DNA of 64,000 nucleotides from Salinispora oceanensis (GCF_000383575.1 NZ_KB911579.1:623707-687706), one strand, 5' to 3'. Counted from the first letter of the stretch, positions 16,559-24,858 are shown. Notes: generated by a model not told the origin, from the letters alone. Numbers and translations are program-made.

Positions 16559-17704
16559 ATGAGGGCAAGCTTCCGGCTCGGCCGGATCGTGGGCGTACCA
16601 GTCGGGGTCAACTGGAGTGTCCTGGTCATCTTCCTGGTGATCGCCTGGGCGCTCTCCGCCAACCAGTTCCCCCGCACCTACCCGGACCAGCCGGGGATCG
16701 CGTACCTGCTCGCCGGCCTCGCCGCCGCCGTGGTCTTCTTCCTCGGCCTGCTCGCCCACGAGGTCTCCCACGCGGTCGTCGCCAAACGCAACGGGCTCGA
16801 GGTCGGCGGCATCACGCTGTGGCTCTTCGGCGGTGTCGCCGAGCTGAAGGGCGAGGCGCCGAACCCGGGCGCCGAGCTGCGCATCGCCGGGGTCGGACCG
16901 CTGGTGAGCCTGCTGATCGGCGTCTTCTTCGGCGCCATCGCGGCCGGAGTGGCGATGACCGGGTACGACGGGCTGTGGCTCGGCGCGCTGGCCTGGCTCG
17001 CCGGCATCAACGTGCTGCTAGCCGTCTTCAACGTGCTGCCCGCCGCCCCGCTGGACGGCGGGCGGCTGCTGCGGGCGGCGATCTGGAAGGCCACCGGGGA
17101 CCGGACCAAGGCTTCGGTGGTGGCCGCCCGGGCCGGCTGGGTCCTCGGGGCGATCCTGATCGGCCTGGGGTTCTGGCAGTTGTTCGCCGGCGGCGGGTTC
17201 GGCGGCCTGTGGCTGATCCTGATCGGTTGGTTCCTGATCGGCGCCGCGACGATGGAGCAGCGGCAGGCCCAGATGGGCAGCGCCCTGAGCGGTATCCGGA
17301 TCGCCGAGGTGATGACCCCGGAGCCCCAGACCGCCGCCGGCGACATGACCGTGGCCGACTTCATCGAGCACTACCTCTTCGCCTACCGGTACTCGACGCT
17401 GCCGCTGGTCGCCGACGACCGACCGGTCGGGCTGATCACCCTCGACCGGATCCGGCGGGTACCGGCCGATCGGCGGTCCACCACCACCCTCGCCGAGGTC
17501 GCCTGCCGCACCGACGAGTTGGTACTCGCCGCTCCGGATGAGTCACTCAACGAACTCCTGCCCCGGCTCACCGACTGCGCCGACGGGCGAGCGCTGGTGG
17601 TGAAGGACGGGCGGCTGGTCGGGATCGTGTCGCCCAGCGACATCAGCCGGGCGGCGCAGCGCGGCAGCATGCGGGAGCAGTTGGCCGGACGGCCGGGTTC
17701 CTGA
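16559..17704 (+). CDS. Site-2-protease-family membrane metalloprotease with CBS domains
   Basis: This 381-residue M50-type protease has the zinc motif H67-E68-VS-H71 in a membrane helix and the second motif NVLPAAPLDGGR near residue 165, with the aspartate as third ligand. Six or so membrane segments are followed by a pair of CBS domains (about residues 245-370: EVMTPEPQ, STLPLVADDRPVGLIT, ALVVKDGRLVGIVSPSDI). CBS-bearing S2P homologs probably sense nucleotides and cleave membrane-anchored regulators. ATG 16559 was chosen at the conserved start MRASFRLGRI; the upstream extension overlaps the terminator of the preceding gene. The natural substrate is unknown. Confidence 0.92.
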   Translation: MRASFRLGRIVGVPVGVNWSVLVIFLVIAWALSANQFPRTYPDQPGIAYLLAGLAAAVVFFLGLLAHEVSHAVVAKRNGLEVGGITLWLFGGVAELKGEAPNPGAELRIAGVGPLVSLLIGVFFGAIAAGVAMTGYDGLWLGALAWLAGINVLLAVFNVLPAAPLDGGRLLRAAIWKATGDRTKASVVAARAGWVLGAILIGLGFWQLFAGGGFGGLWLILIGWFLIGAATMEQRQAQMGSALSGIRIAEVMTPEPQTAAGDMTVADFIEHYLFAYRYSTLPLVADDRPVGLITLDRIRRVPADRRSTTTLAEVACRTDELVLAAPDESLNELLPRLTDCADGRALVVKDGRLVGIVSPSDISRAAQRGSMREQLAGRPGS

Positions 17705-17930
17705 CCGGTACGGTTACCGCCGACCGGGCGGGGAACTCCCGGTTGATGAGCAGCCACCATGTTCCGGCGCCACCGACCACGCCGGGCCCCCAGCCCACCC
17801 CGACACCGCCGCCAGCGCCGACTCCGGTGCCGCACCCCGGGCCGCCGCCGCGCACCAGGCCGACCGGCGCCGACCGGGCCACCGCGCACCAGGCCGGCTC
17901 ATCCCGAGTCGGCGGCGCGGACCGCGCCCC

Positions 17931-18971
17931 TCAGACGTACGGCCGGGTGGTGTAGGCCGTCTTGAGTGCGGCCAGGCCGACGTCCTTCGGCACCAGCCGA
18001 CCCCAGCCGGAGTTGAAGTAGTTCGTCCGCACGATCCGTGGCCCCCGCTCCGCGTTGAGCGCGGCGACGGCGGCCGGCACGGTCCCGATCCACGCCGCCT
18101 GATCGGGAAGCTCCGCCGACCGGACCCCCCACTCCGCGATCAGGACCGGGCGGGAGAGGGCGATCGGGCCGAGGTCGTCGACCGCCCAGTCCTTGGTACG
18201 GCGAAACCGGGCCAGCGCGGTGTGCGTGGCGCTGGTGGCGTAGACATTCCACTGCAGGAAGTCGAGCTTCGCCATCAGCGCCTCTGGGTGGGTGCGCTGA
18301 TAGCAGGCCCGGTCGAAGCCGCCCGTCCCCACCGAGAAGGTGGTGTCGGCGGGCAGGCCCCGGGCCTTGAACCAGGTAACGATGTATGTCAACGCCGCCA
18401 CCGCCCGGGCGTCGGACTCCACCCAGGTGTACGCGCTACCTGCCTCAGTGGTACCGAACTCGTGGTCGGTGTCCAGCTCCGAGGCGAGTTGGAGGTTCAT
18501 CCCAACGCCCATCTCCTGATACTGCGCCAGCGCTCGCGCGAACAGCCCGTCGCACTGCCCGGAGAGCACCTGGTCGTACCCGTATGCCCGGGGCCAGGTC
18601 GTACCCGGCCGCTGTTGGATGGTCATCGCCGGAGCCGGAACCGTGTACGTCCGGCCGTTGACCCGGAACGTCTGCTCCCGGTCGTGCGGGGCGCCGTAGT
18701 GCTTCAGCTCCAACACCATATTGATCTTCATCCCGGCCCTGCAGAGCTCCGTCAACCAGGGCTTGTTCCACCCCGGGAAGAGGTAGCCGTCGGCGAAGCT
18801 GCGGTACTGGGTCAGCGATCGAATGTTTCCGCCTGCCAGGTCGGCCACCGGATTTCCGTTGCCGGAGAGGTAGTAGCCCCCCAGGACGGGCGAGCTGAGT
18901 TGGTAGTCGGCGGTCGTGGTGGCGGTGCGCCCGCCGGAGTCGCGCACCGTGACGGTGACCCGGGGCATCAC
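17931..18971 (-). CDS. Glycoside-hydrolase-like protein, downstream frame of a split gene
   Basis: The first 25 residues (MMPRVTVTVRDSGGRTATTTADY) look like the second half of an immunoglobulin-like domain. The rest resembles a TIM-barrel glycosidase with candidate acids E165 (LASELDTD) and E280 (VLIAEWGV). There is no signal peptide. The upstream ORF (18968-19237) ends inside this gene's start codons, and its sequence runs into this one if the frame slips by -1. The two may therefore be one gene of about 435 residues broken by a frameshift, a programmed slip, or a sequencing error. Substrate unknown; similarity to GH26/GH39-like folds is only an impression. Confidence 0.65.
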   Translation of the reverse strand: MMPRVTVTVRDSGGRTATTTADYQLSSPVLGGYYLSGNGNPVADLAGGNIRSLTQYRSFADGYLFPGWNKPWLTELCRAGMKINMVLELKHYGAPHDREQTFRVNGRTYTVPAPAMTIQQRPGTTWPRAYGYDQVLSGQCDGLFARALAQYQEMGVGMNLQLASELDTDHEFGTTEAGSAYTWVESDARAVAALTYIVTWFKARGLPADTTFSVGTGGFDRACYQRTHPEALMAKLDFLQWNVYATSATHTALARFRRTKDWAVDDLGPIALSRPVLIAEWGVRSAELPDQAAWIGTVPAAVAALNAERGPRIVRTNYFNSGWGRLVPKDVGLAALKTAYTTRPYV

Positions 18972-19237
18972 GCCACCGCCCGGTAGTCGGCCACAGCGCC
19001 GTTGTCCGACAGCTTCGTCCAGGCGCGACCGGAGTCATCGGTGACAGTGAGGGTGAGCGGGTCGATAACCGCGGTGACCTGCGCGGGGGCGCTGCTGTGG
19101 CCGCGCACGTCGGTGACCACCACGGTGACGGTCACCGGCCGGGTATCGGCGTCGCTGTAGGTGACGGTCATTCTCATGTCATCACCGGGAGCGTAGACCG
19201 CCGCGTTCAGGGCGACGGTCACGGTGGGAGCAGCCAT
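18968..19237 (-). CDS. Immunoglobulin-like beta-sandwich ORF, phage-tail-like N-terminal half of the split gene
   Basis: This 89-residue frame starts MAAPTVTVALNAAVYAPGD and contains repeated beta-strand patterns (VTVTVVVTDVRGHSSAP, TLTVTDDSGRAWTKLSD). Such domains occur in actinophage minor tail proteins and secreted carbohydrate-active proteins. ATG 19237 follows an excellent ribosome site, GGAAGGAG. The stop TGA (18970-18968) overlaps GTG of the following frame, and the protein sequence continues naturally in that frame. By itself the domain seems incomplete, which favours a frameshifted single gene over two genes. Confidence 0.6.
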   Translation of the reverse strand: MAAPTVTVALNAAVYAPGDDMRMTVTYSDADTRPVTVTVVVTDVRGHSSAPAQVTAVIDPLTLTVTDDSGRAWTKLSDNGAVADYRAVA

Positions 19238-19506
19238 TGGTCGGCTCCTTCCAAGCGTGGGTGGGCGGGCCGACGGCGCAGGTCGCGTCAGCGACGACGC
19301 TCGCGCCGGGCTCGGTGGCGGCGGTGCCGACCGATACGCTGCTGGCACCGCCAGGCCCGAGGATCGGGATGTGGCCCGCCATCCACGCCTCTCACCTGCT
19401 ATAACAGTGCGTCGACGCGGCGCCCGGCGTCCTGTCCGTTAGCCGATCAGCCGGCTGTCGCGCACCTGCTTGACCCCTCCCCGACCGCCGTGGCACCCGT
19501 TGCCGG

Positions 19507-20526
19507 TCACAGTCCGTGTCGACGCTCGCCCGCCACCAACTCGGCGACCCGCGCCTCGGACCTGCCCGAGAACGGGTGCCGCAGGGCGGCGACCGCCTGG
19601 CGGGTCTCCGCAGCGATCAGGTCAGCGTTGATCGCGGCTCCGGCGACAGCGCCGCCAGCTGCGGCGGCCCCCACCTGGGCCGCCAGGTCGGTGACGTTGC
19701 CCGCCGCCCAGACCCCCTCCACCTCGGTCCGCCCGGCCGGATCGGCGGGGATGTGCTCGCCGAGCCCGCTCGGGTGCTCGACCGCCCGTAGCCCGAGTCC
19801 GGCCAGAAACCCGGCCCGCGCCACCATCCGCGGCCCGACCCCCAAAGCGGTCCGGGGTACGACCGTGCCGTCAACCAGCCGTACCCCGACAAGTCGGTCG
19901 TCGGCGATCTCCAGGGCCCCCACCGTGCCGGTGACCACCCGTACGCCCCGGGCCTCAAGCTGCTCCGCCTGCTCCTCGTCGGGCCCGGCGGACATGTGGG
20001 TGAAGTAGCTGATGTCGGCGCTGAGCTGGCGGAAGAGCAGAGCCTGGTGCACCGAGCGCGGACCGGTGGCGAGCACGCCGATGGCCTGGTCCCGCACCTC
20101 CCAGCCGTGGCAGTACGGGCAGTGGAGAACGTCTCGGCCCCAGCGTTCGCGTAGCCCGGGAATGCTCGGTAGCAGGTCGACCAGTCCCGTGGTGACCAGC
20201 AGGCGACGGGCCCGCACCGAGCGGCCGTCGGCCACGGTCACGACGAAGCCGGCACCGTCCCGAGCCGCGGTCGCGATCTCAGCGGTCACGACGTGGCCAC
20301 CGTAGCCGCGTACCTCGGCCCGGCCGCGCCGGAGGAGCTCGGCCGGCGGCATGTCCTCGCGGCCCAACAGCCCGTGCACGCCCTCGGCCGGGGCGTTGCG
20401 TGGGGTGCCCGAGTCGAGAACCACCACCGATCGACGCGACCGGGCGAGCATCACCGCCCCGTTCAGGCCAGCGGCACCGCCACCGGCCACCACCACGTCG
20501 TAGCTCTCCCTCAGTTGATCGGTCAT
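19507..20526 (-). CDS. Thioredoxin-reductase-like FAD/NAD(P) oxidoreductase
   Basis: The 339-residue flavoprotein begins with YDVVVAGGGAAGLNGA (FAD Rossmann motif, residues 9-24) and has C136-P-Y-C139 in the position of the thioredoxin-reductase CxxC. The C-terminal GVWAAGNVTDLAAQVGAAAAGG is the second FAD motif. Actinobacterial proteins with CPYCHG(W/Y)EVRD are common TrxR relatives whose electron acceptor is usually not thioredoxin. ATG 20526 follows GGGAGGTGG, better than the upstream in-frame start at 20547. It is divergent from an XRE-cupin regulator that may control it. Confidence 0.88.
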   Translation of the reverse strand: MTDQLRESYDVVVAGGGAAGLNGAVMLARSRRSVVVLDSGTPRNAPAEGVHGLLGREDMPPAELLRRGRAEVRGYGGHVVTAEIATAARDGAGFVVTVADGRSVRARRLLVTTGLVDLLPSIPGLRERWGRDVLHCPYCHGWEVRDQAIGVLATGPRSVHQALLFRQLSADISYFTHMSAGPDEEQAEQLEARGVRVVTGTVGALEIADDRLVGVRLVDGTVVPRTALGVGPRMVARAGFLAGLGLRAVEHPSGLGEHIPADPAGRTEVEGVWAAGNVTDLAAQVGAAAAGGAVAGAAINADLIAAETRQAVAALRHPFSGRSEARVAELVAGERRHGL

Positions 20527-20570
20527 TTGACCACCTCCCGCGGCCACGGTGCCCCCAGCCCACCGAAACC

Positions 20571-20597
20571 AGCAAACCCTATTGCTGATGTGGCAAA
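20571..20597. promoter_or_regulatory. Possible operator between flavoprotein and XRE regulator
   Basis: The 80-base divergent gap contains GCAAA at 20572-20576, TTGC at 20582-20585 and GCAAA at 20593-20597, forming overlapping short inverted repeats. This is a plausible binding site for the adjacent XRE-cupin protein, but the evidence is weak. Confidence 0.3.
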
Positions 20598-20606
20598 CTA
20601 CTGGTC

Positions 20607-21197
20607 ATGGACGGTGACCTGAACCAGGCTCTCGACGCGGTCGGCCCCCGACTGCGCGCCCTGCGCCGCCAGCGCGGCACCACCCTGACCGACCTCTCGG
20701 CAGAGACCGGCGTTTCGGTGAGCACCCTCTCCCGGCTCGAATCGGGCACCCGCCGGCCAACCCTCGAGTTGCTCCTCCCCCTCGCCCGCGCCCACGGCGT
20801 CACCCTCGACGCACTCGTCGGAGCACCGCCCACCGGCGACCCCCGCATCCACCTGCGCCCGGTCACCCGCCACGGCATGACCGTGCTGCCGCTGACCCGA
20901 CGAGTCGGCGGCATCCAGGCCTTCAAGCTGGTCATCCCGATCAGCAAGCGGGAGCCAGACCCCAAAACCCACGACGGGTACGAGTGGCTCTATGTCCTCA
21001 ACGGGCGCCTACGACTCCTGCTCGGCGAGCATGATCTCGTGCTGGCACCCGGCGAGGCAGCCGAGTTCGACACCCGGGTCCCGCACTGGTTCGGCGTCGC
21101 CGAAGACCAGCCGGTCGAAATCCTCAGCCTCTTCGGCCAGCAGGGAGAGCGTGCCCACCTCCGCGCCCGGCCCAAGGCCCAACCAGCTTCGGAATGA
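20607..21197 (+). CDS. XRE-family transcriptional regulator with C-terminal cupin domain
   Basis: This 196-residue protein has an N-terminal helix-turn-helix (LRRQRGTTLTDLSAETGVSVSTLSRLESG, about residues 14-45) and a C-terminal cupin (about 95-185: YEWLYVLNGRLRLLLGEHDLVLAPGEAAEFD...PHWFG). Such regulators bind a small ligand through the cupin and often control adjacent metabolic genes. ATG 20607 lies only 80 bases from the divergent flavoprotein start, so cross-regulation is likely. Confidence 0.9.
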   Translation: MDGDLNQALDAVGPRLRALRRQRGTTLTDLSAETGVSVSTLSRLESGTRRPTLELLLPLARAHGVTLDALVGAPPTGDPRIHLRPVTRHGMTVLPLTRRVGGIQAFKLVIPISKREPDPKTHDGYEWLYVLNGRLRLLLGEHDLVLAPGEAAEFDTRVPHWFGVAEDQPVEILSLFGQQGERAHLRARPKAQPASE

Positions 21198-21371
21198 GGC
21201 GACCGGCCCACCCACCCGATCGGACCCGCACGCCGACCTGGCCGACGGGCCCCGACCACACCAGCCAATGATCGGCGACGATGGGTACTGTGCGATTGAC
21301 CCCCGCCAGTAGGGGTATAACGGACAGGTAGGTCTGCCGCCACCCACCGCCGAGACGAGGGGACCCCCCGC

Positions 21372-22244
21372 ATGTCACCGCACGCCAGCAACCAGCCGGT
21401 CAAGGCCTCCGGTACCTACCGCATCGGTGGCGACCTCCCGGTCGACCGACTCGGGTACGGATCCATGCAGCTCGCCGGCCCGGGAGTTTGGGATATGCCG
21501 GACGATCCGGCGAAAGCGGTCCAGGTACTCCGCCGCGCCGTCGAGCTCGGGGTGACGTTCATCGACACCGCCGACTCGTACGGGCCGTTTGTCTGCGAGA
21601 TGCTGATCAAGGAGGCGCTACACCCGTACGCCGATAATCTGGTCATCGCGACCAAGGCGGGGCTGGTCCGGGGCGGGCCGAACGACTGGAAGCCGCTGGG
21701 GCTCCCGAGGTACCTGCGGCAGCAGTGCGAGATGAGCCTTCGCTACCTCAACCTGGACTGCATTCCGCTGTACCAGCTGCACCGCATCGACCCAGAGGTG
21801 CCCCTTGAGGACCAGCTCGGCGAGTTGGTCCGGCTTCAGCAGGAGGGCAAAATCCGGCACATCGGCCTCTCCGAGGTGACCGTCGAGCAGATCGAGGCAG
21901 CACGGCAGATCACCCCGATCGCCACCGTGCAGAACCTCTACAACGTGAGCAAGCGGGACGCCGAGCCGGTGCTGGAGTACTGCGAGCGCAACGACCTCGG
22001 GTTCATCCCCTGGTACCCGATCGCCACCGGTGACCTCGCCCGCCCCGGCGGCCCGCTGCAAGCAATGAGTGCCGAGTACGGCGCGACGCCCGTGCAGCTC
22101 GCCCTGGCGTGGCTGCTGCGCCGCTCGCCGGTCATGCTGCCGATTCCGGGCACCTCTTCGATGGCGCATCTGGAGGAGAATCTCGCCAGCGCCGAGGTGG
22201 AGCTCACTGACGACCGGTTCGAGGCCCTGACCCAGGCCGCCTAA
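21372..22244 (+). CDS. Aldo/keto reductase
   Basis: The 290-residue product is a single aldo/keto reductase barrel. FIDTADSYGP carries the catalytic D65 and Y70, IATKAGL supplies the lysine, and YQLHRIDP the histidine of the usual tetrad. The C-terminal cofactor segment LPIPGTSSMAHLEENLASA fits NADPH binding. The length is normal. ATG 21372 has GAGGGGA about 8 bases upstream. Substrate is unknown; the closest functional group is the broad AKR family used in aldehyde detoxification and secondary metabolism. Confidence 0.92.
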   Translation: MSPHASNQPVKASGTYRIGGDLPVDRLGYGSMQLAGPGVWDMPDDPAKAVQVLRRAVELGVTFIDTADSYGPFVCEMLIKEALHPYADNLVIATKAGLVRGGPNDWKPLGLPRYLRQQCEMSLRYLNLDCIPLYQLHRIDPEVPLEDQLGELVRLQQEGKIRHIGLSEVTVEQIEAARQITPIATVQNLYNVSKRDAEPVLEYCERNDLGFIPWYPIATGDLARPGGPLQAMSAEYGATPVQLALAWLLRRSPVMLPIPGTSSMAHLEENLASAEVELTDDRFEALTQAA

Positions 22245-22336
22245 CCCTAATCATGACGAGAACTACTTTATAGGGCACTTTCGCCTGGTTTGGGCAACTT
22301 CTTCGGGTTCATAATTATTCGGGGTTTGTGTCGGTT

Positions 22337-22370
22337 TACCGTGCGGGTGGCTGCTACCGCCCGCACGGTA
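22337..22370 (+). promoter_or_regulatory. Shared leader element and strong hairpin of beta-helix paralog 3
   Basis: The element TACCGTGCGGGTGGCTGC begins at 22337 and matches that ahead of paralog 2. Here it forms an 11-bp perfect inverted repeat, TACCGTGCGGG (22337-22347) with CCCGCACGGTA (22360-22370) and a 12-base loop, about 80 bases before the start codon. Confidence 0.55.
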
Positions 22371-22449
22371 GCCGAGGACGACACCGACCCGGTCCGCCCC
22401 GGGGCTGGCGCCTCCTCGCCACTCACGGGGGAAGGACACCGGCACCGCG

Positions 22450-23847
22450 ATGAACCAGCAGGACCACATCCACGAGCCCGAACCGGGCCGCCCCGGCGGA
22501 CACGAGACGAGGTCACCGCGGCGCTGGTGGGCCGTCGGCCTCGCCGGCGTTACCGGACTCGCCCTCACCACCGTCGGCATCGCCGCCACTCCGGCCGCCG
22601 ACGCCATTGGACGTGCCCTCACCACCGACAACCACACCGGCAACCCCCACCCGCCCAACAGCGACAACCGCGGCGGCTACCAGGGCCAACACGACGACAG
22701 GGGCACAGGCAAGGGCGAGAAGGAGAAGAAGCCGCCGGGCACACCCGTGCCCTGCGACGCCGACGCCCTGATCGCCGCGATCACCCTCGCCAACGCCCAC
22801 GGCGGCGCGGTGCTCGACCTCGCCAGCAAGTGCACCTACCTGCTCACCGCCAACCTCGACGGTAGTGGCCTCCCCGCCATCACCACCCCCATCACCCTCA
22901 ACGGCGACAAACACACCACCATCAAACGCGCCGCCGCCGTCGAACAGTTCAGAATCCTCACTGTCAACGTCGGCGGCGACCTCACCCTCAACCACCTCAC
23001 CATCGCCGGCGGCCGGACCGGCAGCGACGGCGGCGGAATCCTCGTTGACCCCGGTGGCACCCTCACCACCAAACACAGCACCATCACCCGCAACATCGCC
23101 GCCACCGCAGGAGGCGGCATCGGCAACAACGGCACCACGACCGTCACACACTCCACCATCAACCGAAACACCGCAGGTACTCCTGGCGGCGGCATCTGGA
23201 ACACCGGCCTACTCACCGTGACCAAATCCGACATCACCGCGAACCTCAGCGGCGCTTCCGGCGGCGGCATCCAGAGCACCAACGGAACATTGTTGGTCGA
23301 CCACAGTCGAATAAACGCTAACCAGTCCGTAACCGCCGGCGGCGGCCTGGAAGCGTTCAACGGAAGCGGCACGATCACGAACACCGAGATCGCTGGCAAC
23401 ACTGGCCGTGCGGCAGGTGGCGCTACAGTAAGCCAAGGGCAACTCACCTTCCGAAATGTCCTCATCGCCAGCAACACAACAACGATGGCGCTAGCCGGCG
23501 GCCTGAACGTAAACCCCGACACAGTCGTCACGGTCGAGGACAGCACCATCAAGAACAACACCGCCGTCGCTAATGGCGGCGGCATCTTCAACTTCGACTT
23601 ACTGGTGCTGCGCAACACGAAGGTATTCGGGAACCAGTCCGGCAACCAGGGGGGCGGGATCTACAACAACTTCACCGGAGCCCTGACCCTCTTCAATAGC
23701 CAGGTGGTTGAGAATATTGCCACTACCGACGGTGGGGGCATCTTCAACAATGCAATTGGCGTGGTAGACCTGAACCCCGCCACCGGCACGGTTGTCACCA
23801 AGAACCGGCCCAACAACTGCGTAAACGTTCCCGGCTGCGCGGGCTAG
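22450..23847 (+). CDS. Secreted right-handed parallel beta-helix protein (paralog 3)
   Basis: A 465-residue paralog of the proteins at 13217 and 15012. It has the same order: polar N-region (MNQQDHIHEPE), signal-like segment (WWAVGLAGVTGLALTTVGIAATPAADA), a Lys/Gly-rich linker, the conserved module (PVPCDADALIAAITLANAHGG, CTYLLTANLDGSGLPAITTP, GGDLTLNHLTIAGG), Asn/Thr/Gly-rich coils, and the tail NRPNNCVNVPGCAG. ATG 22450 follows GGAAGGACACC. N-terminal modules of paralogs 2 and 3 are nearly identical at DNA level, whereas the coils diverge. No catalytic motif is visible. A hairpin terminator follows. Confidence 0.87.
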   Translation: MNQQDHIHEPEPGRPGGHETRSPRRWWAVGLAGVTGLALTTVGIAATPAADAIGRALTTDNHTGNPHPPNSDNRGGYQGQHDDRGTGKGEKEKKPPGTPVPCDADALIAAITLANAHGGAVLDLASKCTYLLTANLDGSGLPAITTPITLNGDKHTTIKRAAAVEQFRILTVNVGGDLTLNHLTIAGGRTGSDGGGILVDPGGTLTTKHSTITRNIAATAGGGIGNNGTTTVTHSTINRNTAGTPGGGIWNTGLLTVTKSDITANLSGASGGGIQSTNGTLLVDHSRINANQSVTAGGGLEAFNGSGTITNTEIAGNTGRAAGGATVSQGQLTFRNVLIASNTTTMALAGGLNVNPDTVVTVEDSTIKNNTAVANGGGIFNFDLLVLRNTKVFGNQSGNQGGGIYNNFTGALTLFNSQVVENIATTDGGGIFNNAIGVVDLNPATGTVVTKNRPNNCVNVPGCAG

Positions 23848-23866
23848 CCCAGCGCCTGACCGTCAC

Positions 23867-23912
23867 GAGGGGTTCTGCCCCGGCCGCTGTTGGCGGCAGG
23901 GCGGAACCCCTC
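23867..23912 (+). terminator. Terminator of beta-helix paralog 3
   Basis: Arms 23867-23880 and 23899-23912 form a 14-bp stem with one G-T pair, 19 bases after the stop codon. Position and stem content parallel the terminator after paralog 2. Confidence 0.8.
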
Positions 23913-23940
23913 GCCCTCCTCCCCAACCCACCGGCCGTGC

Positions 23941-24327
23941 TCAGGTGGCCTGTACAAGCTGGATCAGATTGCCGCAGGTGTCGTCGAGGACCGCCGTGGT
24001 GACCGCACCCATCTGCAGGGGCTCCTGGGTAAACCGGACCCCCAAGCCGTGAAGTCGTTTGACTTCTGCGCGGACATCCTCAACGGCGAAAGAGGCAGCC
24101 GGAATCCCATCGTTGACCAGCGCCTCCTTCCACGGCGTGGCCGCGGGGTGGGCCTCCGGTTCGAGCAGCAGCTCGCAGCCGCCCGGATCCTCCGGCGAGA
24201 CGACCGTGAGCCAGCGATAGTCGCCGAGCGGAACCTCCGTCTTCTTCACGAATCCCAGCACCTGCGTATAGAACCGCAGTGCCACCTCCTGGTCGTGCAC
24301 CAGAACGCTGGTGAGGTAGATGCGCAT
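23941..24327 (-). CDS. VOC-family (glyoxalase/bleomycin-resistance fold) protein
   Basis: This 128-residue protein begins MRIYLTSVLVHDQEVALRFYTQVLGF, the typical start of vicinal-oxygen-chelate proteins, and ends DTCGNLIQLVQ, the conserved second metal-side glutamine region. The family includes glyoxalases, dioxygenases and antibiotic-binding proteins; the activity here is undetermined. ATG 24327 follows GAAGGAG and overlaps the upstream ArsR gene's stop by one base, so the two are translationally coupled. The regulator probably controls both. Confidence 0.85.
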   Translation of the reverse strand: MRIYLTSVLVHDQEVALRFYTQVLGFVKKTEVPLGDYRWLTVVSPEDPGGCELLLEPEAHPAATPWKEALVNDGIPAASFAVEDVRAEVKRLHGLGVRFTQEPLQMGAVTTAVLDDTCGNLIQLVQAT

Positions 24328-24650
24328 CAGCTCTCCTTCGCTTCGCGGTTGCGCCATCGATCGGTAAGGCGCTCTAAGGGCTCGGTGTTGAGGTGGTGAA
24401 ACTTGTAACGACCCGCCCGGCGGCTGGCGACCAGGTCGGCCCTGATCAGCACCTCCAGGTGCTGTGAGATCGCCTGACGGGACGAACCGAGCTGGTGCTT
24501 CATGGCCAGTCGTGAGCAGATCTCGAACAACGTCTGGCCGTCCCGCTCCGCCAGCTCGTCGAGGATCTTTCGGCGGGTCGGGTCGGCCAACGCCTTGAAG
24601 ACGTCGCCCGCTTCAGCCGGGTGGCCCTTGTCTGCGCCAGCGTCACTCAC
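24327..24650 (-). CDS. ArsR-family winged-helix repressor
   Basis: A 107-residue regulator with the pattern DVFKALADPTRRKILDELAERDGQT...SSRQAISQHLEVLIRADLVASRRAGRYKFHHLN, the winged helix of ArsR/SmtB proteins. No metal-binding cysteine or histidine motif is visible, so it probably senses something else. This subgroup often precedes SRPBCC or VOC genes. GTG 24650 lies about 6 bases after a TATTAT -10 box, which suggests a leaderless message. A perfect inverted repeat in the promoter spacer is its likely operator. Confidence 0.88.
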   Translation of the reverse strand: MSDAGADKGHPAEAGDVFKALADPTRRKILDELAERDGQTLFEICSRLAMKHQLGSSRQAISQHLEVLIRADLVASRRAGRYKFHHLNTEPLERLTDRWRNREAKES

Positions 24651-24656
24651 CCGCCA

Positions 24657-24686
24657 ATAATAGGCAAGCAGCTACTTGCCTATCAA
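24657..24686 (-). promoter_or_regulatory. Promoter and operator of the ArsR-VOC operon
   Basis: On the minus strand TTGATA (24686-24681) and TATTAT (24662-24657) are spaced by 18 bases. The spacer carries a palindrome with 9-base arms, ATAGGCAAG at 24660-24668 and CTTGCCTAT at 24675-24683. Repressor binding there would block polymerase. The GTG start lies six bases after the -10 box. Confidence 0.75.
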
Positions 24687-24819
24687 GCCGCCACCCCGGC
24701 CCCAGCCACACCGCCACCATCGCTGGTGATCCGCTCCCGCTACGCCCGCGCCGCTCCTGAGCCTGATCGATAGTTCAAGGCCAAACGTTGGAGCAGCTGA
24801 CGAGCAGCCCGGGCGAGCT

Positions 24820-24837
24820 TGTACAATTTATTGTACG
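24820..24837 (+). promoter_or_regulatory. YefM-type operator overlapping the toxin-antitoxin promoter
   Basis: GTACAA (24821-24826) and TTGTAC (24831-24836) form a perfect inverted repeat around TTTA and contain a TGTACA core at 24820-24825. TGTACA-centred repeats are the known binding sites of E. coli YefM. The embedded TACAAT could serve as the -10 box, so repression would be direct. Confidence 0.75.
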
Positions 24838-24858
24838 TAACGTGTGGGAGGCAGCAGC

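Noticed and set aside
17705..17930. Short CCGGG-rich dyads between the M50 and glycosidase-like genes
   Set aside because: Arms are at most six bases and have no T-run; a terminator could not be supported. A 15-base direct repeat there is not significant in such GC-rich DNA.
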